In this document: in pieces, positions 8,588 through 15,426 of the stretch
How the letters are laid out: each line of letters begins with the position of its first letter
How positions within the stretch are numbered: position 1 is the stretch's first letter
Source: Rhodospirillaceae bacterium
Lineage (GTDB): Bacteria; Pseudomonadota; Alphaproteobacteria; UBA8366
Direction of reading: 5' to 3'
DNA: 32,665 bases
NCBI GenBank assembly: GCA_002715005.1
Contig: PAXN01000011.1
Location: forward strand, 39,410-72,074
The notes under the pieces: generated by a model
The model's input: only the letters and a program-made list of their open reading frames with translations
What the model was told of the DNA's origin: nothing
The model's database searches: none
Position numbers and translations under genes: made by a program

Positions 8588-9370
8588 CTATTCGTCCTTC
8601 CAGTCTGGGTCGCGTTTTTCAAGGAATGCGCCGATACCCTCCTTTGCGTCATCCAAACCCGCTACGATGGCGACCACGTCGCCTACCATGCGAATAGACT
8701 TTTCAAATTCCATATCTTGGCCACGATAGAATGCCTCTTTGCCGAGTTTCATTACTGCGCGAGACTTATGCGCAAAGCGTTCAACCCAAAATTCAGTTTC
8801 TTCTGCGAGATCTGCATCGGGTACCACCTTGTTGAAGATCATCAGCTGCTCGGCCTCTCGCGCTTCAATGGGCGTTCCGGAGAAGCATATTTCAAAGGCT
8901 TTGAGACGGCCAACAATGCGAGGTAAATGCATAAGATGGTAGGCTGGTAAAATTGCTCGATCGATGGCAGGTAGCCCAATTGAGGCACTTTCGGCGGCGA
9001 GGATCATGTCGCACATAAAGGCAATAGTACATCCGGCCTCGCGCGCTGGGCCGTTTAAAACAGCTAGTGTCGGCTTGTCGAGACTGCGGTGGGTTTTGTG
9101 AAAGCCCCAATAAAAACTTTCAAAGTGCGCTCGGGTTTCAACTGGCGTACGTTTATGATGAACGCGCAAATCGATACCAGAGCAAAATGCGGGCGGCGCA
9201 CCGGTCACGATAATCATGCCAGCTTCATCGTCATCATTACCACGAAGTAATGCGTTTTTGAATTCTACCTCCATGTCGTGATTAATAGCGTTACGCACTT
9301 CCGGTCGGTTTAGCGTTATGCGGGCGGCATTATTTTTGACTTCATAAAGAAGTGTTTTGTAACTGGTCAT
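8588..9370 (-). CDS. crotonase-fold protein lacking both hydratase glutamates
   Basis: A 260-residue enoyl-CoA hydratase/isomerase family protein and first gene of the CoA operon. The fold signatures are clear: CoA/oxyanion segment FCSGIDL (62-68), the NGPAREAGCTIAFMCD segment (106-121) and a C-terminal EGIGAFLEKR tail (244-253). The two catalytic glutamates of rat crotonase (E144, E164) align with T115 and A135, and the glycine-rich GGG before the first one reads EAG. Classical hydration of a 2-enoyl-CoA is therefore unlikely. D137, two residues after the lost second glutamate, could serve another crotonase-type reaction such as isomerisation, C-C cleavage or thioester hydrolysis. AGGA lies about 12 bases before the ATG. 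The fold is sure; the reaction is unknown. Confidence 0.85.
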   Translation of the reverse strand: MTSYKTLLYEVKNNAARITLNRPEVRNAINHDMEVEFKNALLRGNDDDEAGMIIVTGAPPAFCSGIDLRVHHKRTPVETRAHFESFYWGFHKTHRSLDKPTLAVLNGPAREAGCTIAFMCDMILAAESASIGLPAIDRAILPAYHLMHLPRIVGRLKAFEICFSGTPIEAREAEQLMIFNKVVPDADLAEETEFWVERFAHKSRAVMKLGKEAFYRGQDMEFEKSIRMVGDVVAIVAGLDDAKEGIGAFLEKRDPDWKDE

Positions 9371-9431
9371 AATTGATTTAGTCCTACCGTTTATCGTGAG
9401 AGGAAGATAGCAATGGCTAGAGGCTCTGCCA

Positions 9432-9446
9432 ACGGGGCTGCCCCGT
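9432..9446. promoter_or_regulatory. GC-rich 6-bp palindrome in divergent promoter region
   Basis: ACGGGG and CCCCGT flank the triplet CTG, giving a compact hairpin or operator between the crotonase operon (minus) and the TauD-like gene (plus, starts at 9495). It lies 48 bp before the TauD-like ATG. It is followed by an AT stretch on the plus strand, but no gene ends upstream of it in that direction, so a regulatory or leader role is more likely than termination. Confidence 0.3.
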
Positions 9447-9494
9447 GCCTTTAATTTTGGCTAAAGTGCGACTGATCAAAAGCAGGGAGTACTG

Positions 9495-10352
9495 ATGTTG
9501 CTGAGAGTTACGCCTTTGGCAAAGGATTTTTGTGCGGAGATCGGCGGTGTAGACTTCAACGCGCCGTTGAACCGGTCTGTGGTAACTGACTTGCGGGATG
9601 CGTTTAATACTTATTCGGTTCTGGTTATCCGAGACCAGCCGATGGATGATGATCAGCAGGTGGTTTTTAGCAAATATTTCGGCCGCCCTGAGGTAGGAAA
9701 GGGAGCAAATCCAGCAGCGGGCTCGCCTTTTTCACGTCAGTCTAATCTCGATATCAAGACCGGTGAGATTATCCAGGCCAATGATCGGCGTATGCTTTAT
9801 CAAAAGGGCAATATGCTTTGGCATATGGACAGTTCCTTCAAGGTGCATTCATCGCTTTGTTCGATACTGACTGCACGGGAAGTGCCGCTGGAAGGGGGTA
9901 ACACTGAATTTGCATCCACAAGGTTCGCCTATGAGAGTCTATCAAAATTGCAGCGAACAACTATCGCGGAGCTGGAGGTAGAGCATGACATTCGACGGTC
10001 ACGTGAGTTAACCGGATATGTTTACGAACCCGAAACCGCTAAGAATTTCATCGTCGCACGACATAAGTTGGTCCGAACCAACCCCAGTACAGGACGCAAG
10101 TCTTTGCTGATTGGCGTGCATGCATGTGGCATCGTCGGTTGGTCTGATGAGAAAAGCCGCGAATTGTTAAATGATTTGCTGGCAAGAGCGGAGCAAAGCG
10201 TTTTCAGCCATCAATGGCGGAATAACGATATTGTTATTTGGGACAACCAAGCTGTAGTTCATCGGGCCACGCCGTATGATGCGAGCCAATACCGCAGGCT
10301 TATGCAACGTACGACTATTTCACTAGAAGGTATTTGGCCAACGCTCAGTTAG
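9495..10352 (+). CDS. TauD/TfdA-family Fe(II)/2-oxoglutarate dioxygenase
   Basis: A 285-residue cytoplasmic dioxygenase. The iron triad is H110 and D112 (WHMDSSFK) plus H256 (QAVVHRATPYD). The 2-oxoglutarate-binding arginine is R272 in RRLMQRTTI, matching the R-x-x-x-R pattern of TauD. Enzymes of this family hydroxylate their substrate with O2 and 2-oxoglutarate, often releasing sulfite from taurine or cleaving ether bonds as in 2,4-D degradation. The ATG at 9495 has AGGGAG about six bases upstream. It is a single-gene plus-strand unit, divergent from the CoA operon. Substrate unknown: it lies 1.4 kb from a sulfopyruvate-decarboxylase-like pair, so a sulfonate is one option, but the family is too broad to say so from sequence. 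Confidence 0.85.
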   Translation: MLLRVTPLAKDFCAEIGGVDFNAPLNRSVVTDLRDAFNTYSVLVIRDQPMDDDQQVVFSKYFGRPEVGKGANPAAGSPFSRQSNLDIKTGEIIQANDRRMLYQKGNMLWHMDSSFKVHSSLCSILTAREVPLEGGNTEFASTRFAYESLSKLQRTTIAELEVEHDIRRSRELTGYVYEPETAKNFIVARHKLVRTNPSTGRKSLLIGVHACGIVGWSDEKSRELLNDLLARAEQSVFSHQWRNNDIVIWDNQAVVHRATPYDASQYRRLMQRTTISLEGIWPTLS

Positions 10353-10644
10353 GAGTGAGGTACCTAATTATTGACGACATGATCGATATCGGAATTTCAG
10401 GCAGTAGAATGGAGATATTTTCTAGCCATATCGTCCACATGGCAGCCTCACCGAGACCTGGCCGTTCCTGAATTTTTAGCGAGATGAGAGCCGCTATCCT
10501 AACTAGCGGTATAGATAGCTTTGCCCAATAAGGACCTTGTATTTATGGATGTTATCGTCTTGGTAACAACTACTGGTTTCAAGATTCTTGAGAAATAATG
10601 GCGAAAGAGCAGTTTGTTGTTACGTCCTATTACTCAGCCGAGTT
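10353..10644. other. 292-bp convergent intergenic region
   Basis: This gap lies between the ends of the TauD-like gene and the cupin gene. One small hairpin is visible, CCGCTA and TAGCGG at 10491-10496 and 10504-10509, but no T-run follows on either strand, so I do not call it a terminator. I found no supported gene. Confidence 0.4.
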
Positions 10645-10995
10645 TCACTCTATTGGTATAAAGAGCGAATGCCGTTCCTTGCCGTCGACAGAAGCAGAAA
10701 GATGTCCCTTGCCGTGTGTGTCCTCGACTAAGAAGACTTCCCCAGCTTTAATGATGCGAACTTCGCCGTCGCTGGCGGTGATTTGGACTGCTGCATCTAG
10801 ATTTACAATATATTGCCTCCGTGGCGCAGGATGCCAGTCTAGGTCGTAATCACCAACCGTCCGGCGAAAAATTATACCATTGGTCGGCATTCTTTCGGAT
10901 AATTGGCCATAGCCTCTGTCCTCGACCCACTCTATTTCGATGTCACGGAAATGAGACTCACCGTTTTCATCAGCGTAAAGATTGTGAATACGCAT
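10645..10995 (-). CDS. small cupin-domain protein
   Basis: A 116-residue single-domain cupin. The first cupin motif is around WHPAPRRQYIV (54-64) and the second around EDTHGKGH (91-98), giving likely metal ligands H55, H94 and H98. Small proteins with the HPAPRRQ...DGEVR...EDTxGKGH pattern are common in proteobacteria and mostly uncharacterised. It follows the DUF938 methyltransferase gene by 37 bp on the same strand, with AAGGGG before its ATG, so the two form an operon. Function is unknown: a small-molecule isomerase, dioxygenase or ligand-binding protein are all possible. Confidence 0.75.
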   Translation of the reverse strand: MRIHNLYADENGESHFRDIEIEWVEDRGYGQLSERMPTNGIIFRRTVGDYDLDWHPAPRRQYIVNLDAAVQITASDGEVRIIKAGEVFLVEDTHGKGHLSASVDGKERHSLFIPIE

Positions 10996-11032
10996 AATTG
11001 ATCACCCCTTATTATTGTATTCCTGAACTTTA

Positions 11033-11659
11033 TCATCGTGTGAGTACCAGAGAGAAGTTATTGGCTGGCATTTCGATTATATGGCGAAGTAATAGGCCAT
11101 TCTCCGCCGCTATCCTCTCTACTTCTTCAATATCTCGCACACCCCAAGCTGGGTCTTTTGCCTTTAAGGACAAATCAAAACGAGCATTGCTCTCAGTTGT
11201 ATGTTTCCCGCCTCGTTTATAGGGGCCGTAGAGATACAAAAATCCGTCTGCTCCGAGATGATGTGCTGCACGCTGAAGCAATTGCTCTGCTAAGGCCCAG
11301 GGCGAGATATGAATTACGTTAATACATATTATTGCTGCAAGTCCGGTCTCCGGCGCCATGCCTTTCAAACCGAGCCCCCAATGAGCTCGTAAGGCATCGA
11401 GCGACTTTGCCGGGCGCAAGTTTGTAAGGCCTATCTCCGTTTGCCATGCGTCAATACTTGCAAGGTGGTGTGTTTCTATATCTGTGGGCCAGAATGTCAG
11501 TGATGGAAAGTTGTTAGCAAAATACAATGCATGTTGACCAGAGCCTGAGCCAATTTCGAGCACATCTCCGGTCTTTCCGGTCAGATAGGATGAAAGTACG
11601 TCGCAGATTGCTTGGCTGTTACGGCCGGTTGCCGGAAAATCGAGGCGTAGATCATTCAT
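11033..11659 (-). CDS. DUF938 SAM-dependent methyltransferase-like protein
   Basis: A 208-residue class I methyltransferase-like protein of the DUF938 family. Motif I is VLEIGSGSGQHALYFA (33-48), followed by the acidic residue of the second strand in WPTDIE. The conserved CINVIHISPW segment and a late YGPYKRGGKHT segment are typical of DUF938. It is probably cytosolic and SAM-binding; no substrate is known for the family. It starts divergently from the TPP-enzyme operon (114 bp between starts) and is followed by the cupin gene. Nothing in the sequence ties it to the neighbouring catabolic steps. Confidence 0.82.
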   Translation of the reverse strand: MNDLRLDFPATGRNSQAICDVLSSYLTGKTGDVLEIGSGSGQHALYFANNFPSLTFWPTDIETHHLASIDAWQTEIGLTNLRPAKSLDALRAHWGLGLKGMAPETGLAAIICINVIHISPWALAEQLLQRAAHHLGADGFLYLYGPYKRGGKHTTESNARFDLSLKAKDPAWGVRDIEEVERIAAENGLLLRHIIEMPANNFSLVLTR

Positions 11660-11773
11660 AGTGCTCTCAATATAGGCGATTGTCGCTACACTATCTTGAC
11701 AAAAACTAGCATCCGGTGAGACTGCAGGCTGACGGCGCTTAAAGGCGTTGAAATTTATGTAAAGGGGAGGCTC

Positions 11774-12289
11774 ATGGCCGAATCATCGGACGTACTTAGT
11801 CCAGAAACCGTGCATGGAAAATTCAAGGAGCATGGTATCAGTCATATTGTCTGGCTACCGGATAGCGAAACTAATTTTCTGTTTACGTTATTGGATACGG
11901 ATCCGGACTTAAACATGGTCGGTGTAGGGCGCGAGGGTAATGCTTGCGCTATTGCCTCGGGATTATCGGCAGGTGGTGCGACGCCCGTCATTCTAATTCA
12001 GAATACAGGCTTGATGGAGTCTGGTGATTCTATTAGGGGTTGGCTTAAAAGCCTAGAGATACCAGTCGTGCTAGTTGTTGGTTATCGGGGTTACACGCGT
12101 CATGGCGTCACTAAAGATACAGCGGCTGATTTCACCGAGCCATTTCTGAACGCGTTTCAGATTAAGTACTATCTTGTTGAAAGCGATAAGGATGCTGATC
12201 GTATCAGTGTCGCTTTTGAGGAAAGTAAAAAGATTAATGGGCCTGTCGTGGTGCTTGTCGCCGACGAATTCCATGGCTTCAATCGGTAG
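11774..12289 (+). CDS. sulfopyruvate/phosphonopyruvate decarboxylase-like TPP enzyme, alpha (pyrimidine-binding) subunit
   Basis: A 171-residue protein matching the stand-alone pyrimidine-binding domain of split TPP decarboxylases such as ComD. The catalytic glutamate that activates thiamine is E54 in VGREGNACAIASG (51-63), and LPDSET (28-33) matches the VPDS-like substrate segment of sulfopyruvate decarboxylase alpha. It lacks its own TPP diphosphate-binding motif, which the next gene supplies 15 bp downstream. Together they would decarboxylate a 2-oxoacid to an aldehyde in the cytoplasm. The start has a strong GGGGAGG three bases before the ATG. It heads a six-gene plus-strand operon with three 2-hydroxyacid dehydrogenases that could make its substrate. 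Sulfopyruvate, phosphonopyruvate or another short 2-oxoacid cannot be told apart here. Confidence 0.8.
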   Translation: MAESSDVLSPETVHGKFKEHGISHIVWLPDSETNFLFTLLDTDPDLNMVGVGREGNACAIASGLSAGGATPVILIQNTGLMESGDSIRGWLKSLEIPVVLVVGYRGYTRHGVTKDTAADFTEPFLNAFQIKYYLVESDKDADRISVAFEESKKINGPVVVLVADEFHGFNR

Positions 12290-12304
12290 AGGAGACTTTG
12301 AATC

Positions 12305-12895
12305 ATGATGGATACAGCGGAACTCCTAAAGGAGTTTAAGAAACATCGTGGCGACGCGATTGTTATTCCAGGTCGTGGTGGCAAACATTGGGTGCCAATT
12401 ACGGACAATGAGAAGATGGATGCTACGTTGGGTGATCCGGCTATGGGAGGTCACTCAGGCTTTGGCCTCGGTGTCGCGTTGGCTCAGCCAGACAAAAAAG
12501 TGGTGCTATTTGATTCAGATGGTGACATTCATATGAGCATGGGTATGTTCGCGACCATTGCTGAACAAGCACCTAAGAATTTTTTCCACTTCATGCTGGA
12601 TAATGAAATCTATGCTACTACCGGTGGCCAGCCTGTGCCAAACGCCAAGGTCGTTGATTATGCTGCGGTTGCTAAGGCGAATGGCTATCCGAAAGTGGCT
12701 TCCTATTCGGACCTTGAAGACCTTAAGGCGGATCTGCCTGATCTGTTGGCGTCGGAGGGTCCTATATTCGTACATATGAAGGTTTCTCCGACAGTGGAGA
12801 ATACGCCGATTGGGCAGCGCAAGCCATGGAACAATCGCGACCGGGTTCAAGTGGTCGATGATCTGCGGGAATCGTTAACCGGAAGTAGAAAATAG
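12305..12895 (+). CDS. sulfopyruvate/phosphonopyruvate decarboxylase-like TPP enzyme, beta (diphosphate-binding) subunit
   Basis: A 196-residue protein matching ComE and the C-terminal part of phosphonopyruvate decarboxylase. The TPP/metal motif runs from SDGDIHM (71-77) to DNEIYATTGGQ (99-109), keeping the metal ligands D72 and N100, with the first glycine of the usual GDG replaced by serine. GDPAMGGHSGFGLGVALA (43-60) is the typical segment of this clan. AGGAGA precedes two adjacent ATG codons at 12305 and 12308; either could be the start. It pairs with the alpha subunit to form the active site at their interface, a heteromer as in methanogen ComDE. No reaction partner such as sulfoacetaldehyde acetyltransferase (Xsc) is in the window. 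Confidence 0.8.
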   Translation: MMDTAELLKEFKKHRGDAIVIPGRGGKHWVPITDNEKMDATLGDPAMGGHSGFGLGVALAQPDKKVVLFDSDGDIHMSMGMFATIAEQAPKNFFHFMLDNEIYATTGGQPVPNAKVVDYAAVAKANGYPKVASYSDLEDLKADLPDLLASEGPIFVHMKVSPTVENTPIGQRKPWNNRDRVQVVDDLRESLTGSRK

Positions 12896-12977
12896 GTTCT
12901 GCTGAACGAATACTCGAGGCAATGGTGCCTGCGTTATGAATTTGTGCAACATATAACGCGTGGCTAGGGGGGTTATG

Positions 12978-14192
12978 ATGGCGGTTGGAGATTTCGGCGC
13001 TTATAATATAGAGGATCTGCGACAGATCGCAAAAAAGCGGGTTCCGCGCGGTGTTTTTGGTTATGTGGACGGTGGGTCTGAAGATGGCATCGCTTTGAAA
13101 AATAACCGCGATGCCTACACCTCTCTTAAGATCAAAAACCGGGTCCTTGTTGACGTATCTGGGCGTTCTACAGAAACTACTATCTTCGGCAGAAAGGCGA
13201 CGATGCCATATGGGGTCTCGCCGACCGGTACTGCTGGGCTCATGTGGTATGGCGGCGAAGCCGGCGTCGCTATGGCAGCAACCAAGATGGGCGTGCCGTG
13301 CACGGTTGCTCTCAACGCTCAGACTTCGATGGAGGAAATTTGGGAGGCCGCAGGCGAGGGAGGCAACCTCTGGTTCCAGGTCTATATGTGGCCCGACAAA
13401 GACCTAAGCCTAAAGCAGATCGACCGGATCAAATCGGTTGGTTACGAAACCCTGATCATCACAGTTGACGGGCCAGTGGGCTCTAATCGCGAATACAACA
13501 AGAAAAATGGCTTTTCAATGCCACTCAAATATTCGGCGACGCTGTTTGCGCAATTGCTAGCTAAGCCGGGCTGGTTGATCCGGGTATTGGGGCAGCACTA
13601 CCTCAGACGCGGCGCGCCGACCATGGTCAACTACCCCGATGAATTAATCAGTCGGATCACCGATCCGATGCTCAAGCATATGCATACCAAAACTGATAAT
13701 CTCACATGGGAGCATGTGCAGCGTATTCGTGACGCCTGGCCTGGAAATCTGCTGATCAAGGGACTTCAAAGTGCTGAGGATGCGGTGATCGCTAAGGAGC
13801 GCGGGCTGCAAGGCGTGGTTCTATCGAACCATGGCGGACGCTACGTAGACTCGGCGCCCGCACCGCTGCAGGTGGTGGCCGAAACGCGTAAAGCGGTCGG
13901 TAATAATTTCACTGTGATCATTGATAGCGGTGCCCGGCGTGGATCCGATCTCGTCAAGGCGATAGCCTGTGGGGCGGATCTCGTTATGTCTGGGCGGCCA
14001 ACGCTTTGGGGGGCTGCGGTGGCGGGTACCGATGGTTCCTATCAGGCTCTCGAAATTTTTCAGACTGAGATGGACCGCGTCATGGCGCAGCTAGGTCTTA
14101 ACAATGTCGATGAGATTGGACCACATATATTCTGGAACCCGCCCAGCTGGGTGCCGCAGGCGCCGCTGATGTTAAAGGCTGTAGCGGAGTAG
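12978..14192 (+). CDS. FMN-dependent 2-hydroxyacid dehydrogenase, copy 1
   Basis: A 404-residue TIM-barrel enzyme of the glycolate oxidase/lactate dehydrogenase (LldD) family, oxidising an L-2-hydroxyacid to the 2-oxoacid with FMN. By alignment with spinach glycolate oxidase, the active-site set is complete: Y29 (Y24), Y136 (Y129), D164 (D157), R171, K261 (K230), H285 (H254) and R288 (R257). The usual SNHGGRQ reads SNHGGRY. The FMN phosphate site DSGARRGSD and GRPTLWG are present. I chose the ATG at 12978: AGGGGGG lies five bases upstream and the N-terminus then matches copy 2 residue for residue; in-frame starts exist at 12960 and 12975. There is no membrane segment beyond the loop typical of the family. 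First of three tandem paralogues after the decarboxylase pair. Confidence 0.9.
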   Translation: MAVGDFGAYNIEDLRQIAKKRVPRGVFGYVDGGSEDGIALKNNRDAYTSLKIKNRVLVDVSGRSTETTIFGRKATMPYGVSPTGTAGLMWYGGEAGVAMAATKMGVPCTVALNAQTSMEEIWEAAGEGGNLWFQVYMWPDKDLSLKQIDRIKSVGYETLIITVDGPVGSNREYNKKNGFSMPLKYSATLFAQLLAKPGWLIRVLGQHYLRRGAPTMVNYPDELISRITDPMLKHMHTKTDNLTWEHVQRIRDAWPGNLLIKGLQSAEDAVIAKERGLQGVVLSNHGGRYVDSAPAPLQVVAETRKAVGNNFTVIIDSGARRGSDLVKAIACGADLVMSGRPTLWGAAVAGTDGSYQALEIFQTEMDRVMAQLGLNNVDEIGPHIFWNPPSWVPQAPLMLKAVAE

Positions 14193-14196
14193 TGTA

Positions 14197-15414
14197 ATGG
14201 CCGTCAGCGATATGGGCTTCTATAACATCGAAGATTTGCGCCAAAAGGCGAAAAAGCGGCTGCCCAAAGGCGTATTCGAGTATATTGATCTTGGGGCGGA
14301 AGATTACATCGCGCTTAGCAATAACCGCATTGCCTATGAGCAGCTTAAGACGAAGAACCGCGTTCTCATTGATGTTTCGAAACGCTCGACCGAAACGGAA
14401 ATTTTTAACAATAAGATTAAGATGCCTTATGGGATCTCGCCGACGGCTTCTGCCGGTCTCACTAATTACGGTGGGGAGATAGACCTAGCTAGGGCAGCCC
14501 AGCGCATGGGCGTCGTGTGTACTGCGGCGACTAGTGCGCTGACGCCGATGGAAGAGATCTGGGATGCTGCTGGTGGTGAAAATCTTTGGTTTCAGCTTTA
14601 TATGTGGGTCGACAAAGATCTTCGTATGAAGTTCGTCGAAAATATTCAGGCGGTAGGTTACAAGACGCTGATAGTCACTGTAGACGGGCCGGTCGGCGCC
14701 AATCGTGAGCATAATAACCGAAATGGCTACTCCATGCCGCTCCGCTATTCGCCGCAGCTTGTGAGCGGAATTCTCGCCAAGCCCGGCTGGTGTTTTCGGG
14801 TGTTGCTCAAACAATATATGAAACGGGGATCGTTTCAGAAGGAAAATTATCCTGAGGAGTTAAACAAAAAACTCACTCAGTTGGATCTGGCTTCAGGTAC
14901 CAAGCAGATCAAGCCGGACATGCAGTGTTGGGACGATATCAAACGCATTCAGGAAATGTGGAAGGGCAATTTGTTAATCAAAGGGCTGCAAAGCGCAGAG
15001 GATGCGGTATTGGCTGCCGAGATAGGACTAGATGGTGTTGTTCTCTCTAACCACGGCGGACGATACGTTGATAATGCCCCATCACCCTTGCAGGTGACAG
15101 CGGAAACGCGCGCTGCGGTTGGTAAGGATTTTAGAATCATCATTGATAGTGGGCCGCGGCGAGGGTCGGATATTGTAAAGGCGCTTGCCTGTGGAGCTAA
15201 TATGGTAATGTCAGGCCGTCCCACTCTTTACGGTGTGGCTGCTGCTGGCGAGGCAGGCGCCTATCGTGCGCTTGAAATTTTTTATACCGAGATGGATCGC
15301 ATAATGGCCCAGCTCGGCTTGAACTCGGTCGATGAAATCGGTCCGCAGATTTTTTGGAACCCACCCGATTGGGTGCCGCAACCGAAGCTCAGCCTCAAGG
15401 TTGCAGCAGAATAA
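14197..15414 (+). CDS. FMN-dependent 2-hydroxyacid dehydrogenase, copy 2
   Basis: A 405-residue paralogue of copy 1, starting 4 bp after its stop. By eye roughly two thirds of residues match the other copies. All catalytic positions are kept, including Y29 (glycolate oxidase Y24), the FQLY tyrosine, TVDGP aspartate, LIKGLQSAEDA lysine and SNHGGRY histidine and arginine. Differences cluster in the N-terminal barrel entrance (EYIDLGAEDYIALSNN) and in the variable loop after residue 185, which in this family shapes substrate access or membrane contact. The tight spacing suggests translational coupling. A role as a substrate variant of copy 1 or as a subunit of a mixed oligomer is possible; family members are usually homotetramers or octamers. 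Confidence 0.9.
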   Translation: MAVSDMGFYNIEDLRQKAKKRLPKGVFEYIDLGAEDYIALSNNRIAYEQLKTKNRVLIDVSKRSTETEIFNNKIKMPYGISPTASAGLTNYGGEIDLARAAQRMGVVCTAATSALTPMEEIWDAAGGENLWFQLYMWVDKDLRMKFVENIQAVGYKTLIVTVDGPVGANREHNNRNGYSMPLRYSPQLVSGILAKPGWCFRVLLKQYMKRGSFQKENYPEELNKKLTQLDLASGTKQIKPDMQCWDDIKRIQEMWKGNLLIKGLQSAEDAVLAAEIGLDGVVLSNHGGRYVDNAPSPLQVTAETRAAVGKDFRIIIDSGPRRGSDIVKALACGANMVMSGRPTLYGVAAAGEAGAYRALEIFYTEMDRIMAQLGLNSVDEIGPQIFWNPPDWVPQPKLSLKVAAE

Positions 15415-15426
15415 GGAGGATTGGCA

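Noticed and set aside
8315-8926. A 203-codon plus-strand open frame across the CoA-transferase and crotonase genes
   Set aside because: It is antisense to both genes, whose catalytic motifs are clear; no start signal or family resemblance.
10491-10509. Hairpin CCGCTA/TAGCGG as a terminator after the TauD-like gene
   Set aside because: The stem is only six pairs, lies about 140 bp past the stop and has no following T-run.
11696-11701. TTGACA as a -35 box for the TPP-enzyme operon
   Set aside because: The hexamer is perfect, but at 17 bp spacing the matching -10 position reads AGACTG, which is too poor to call a promoter.
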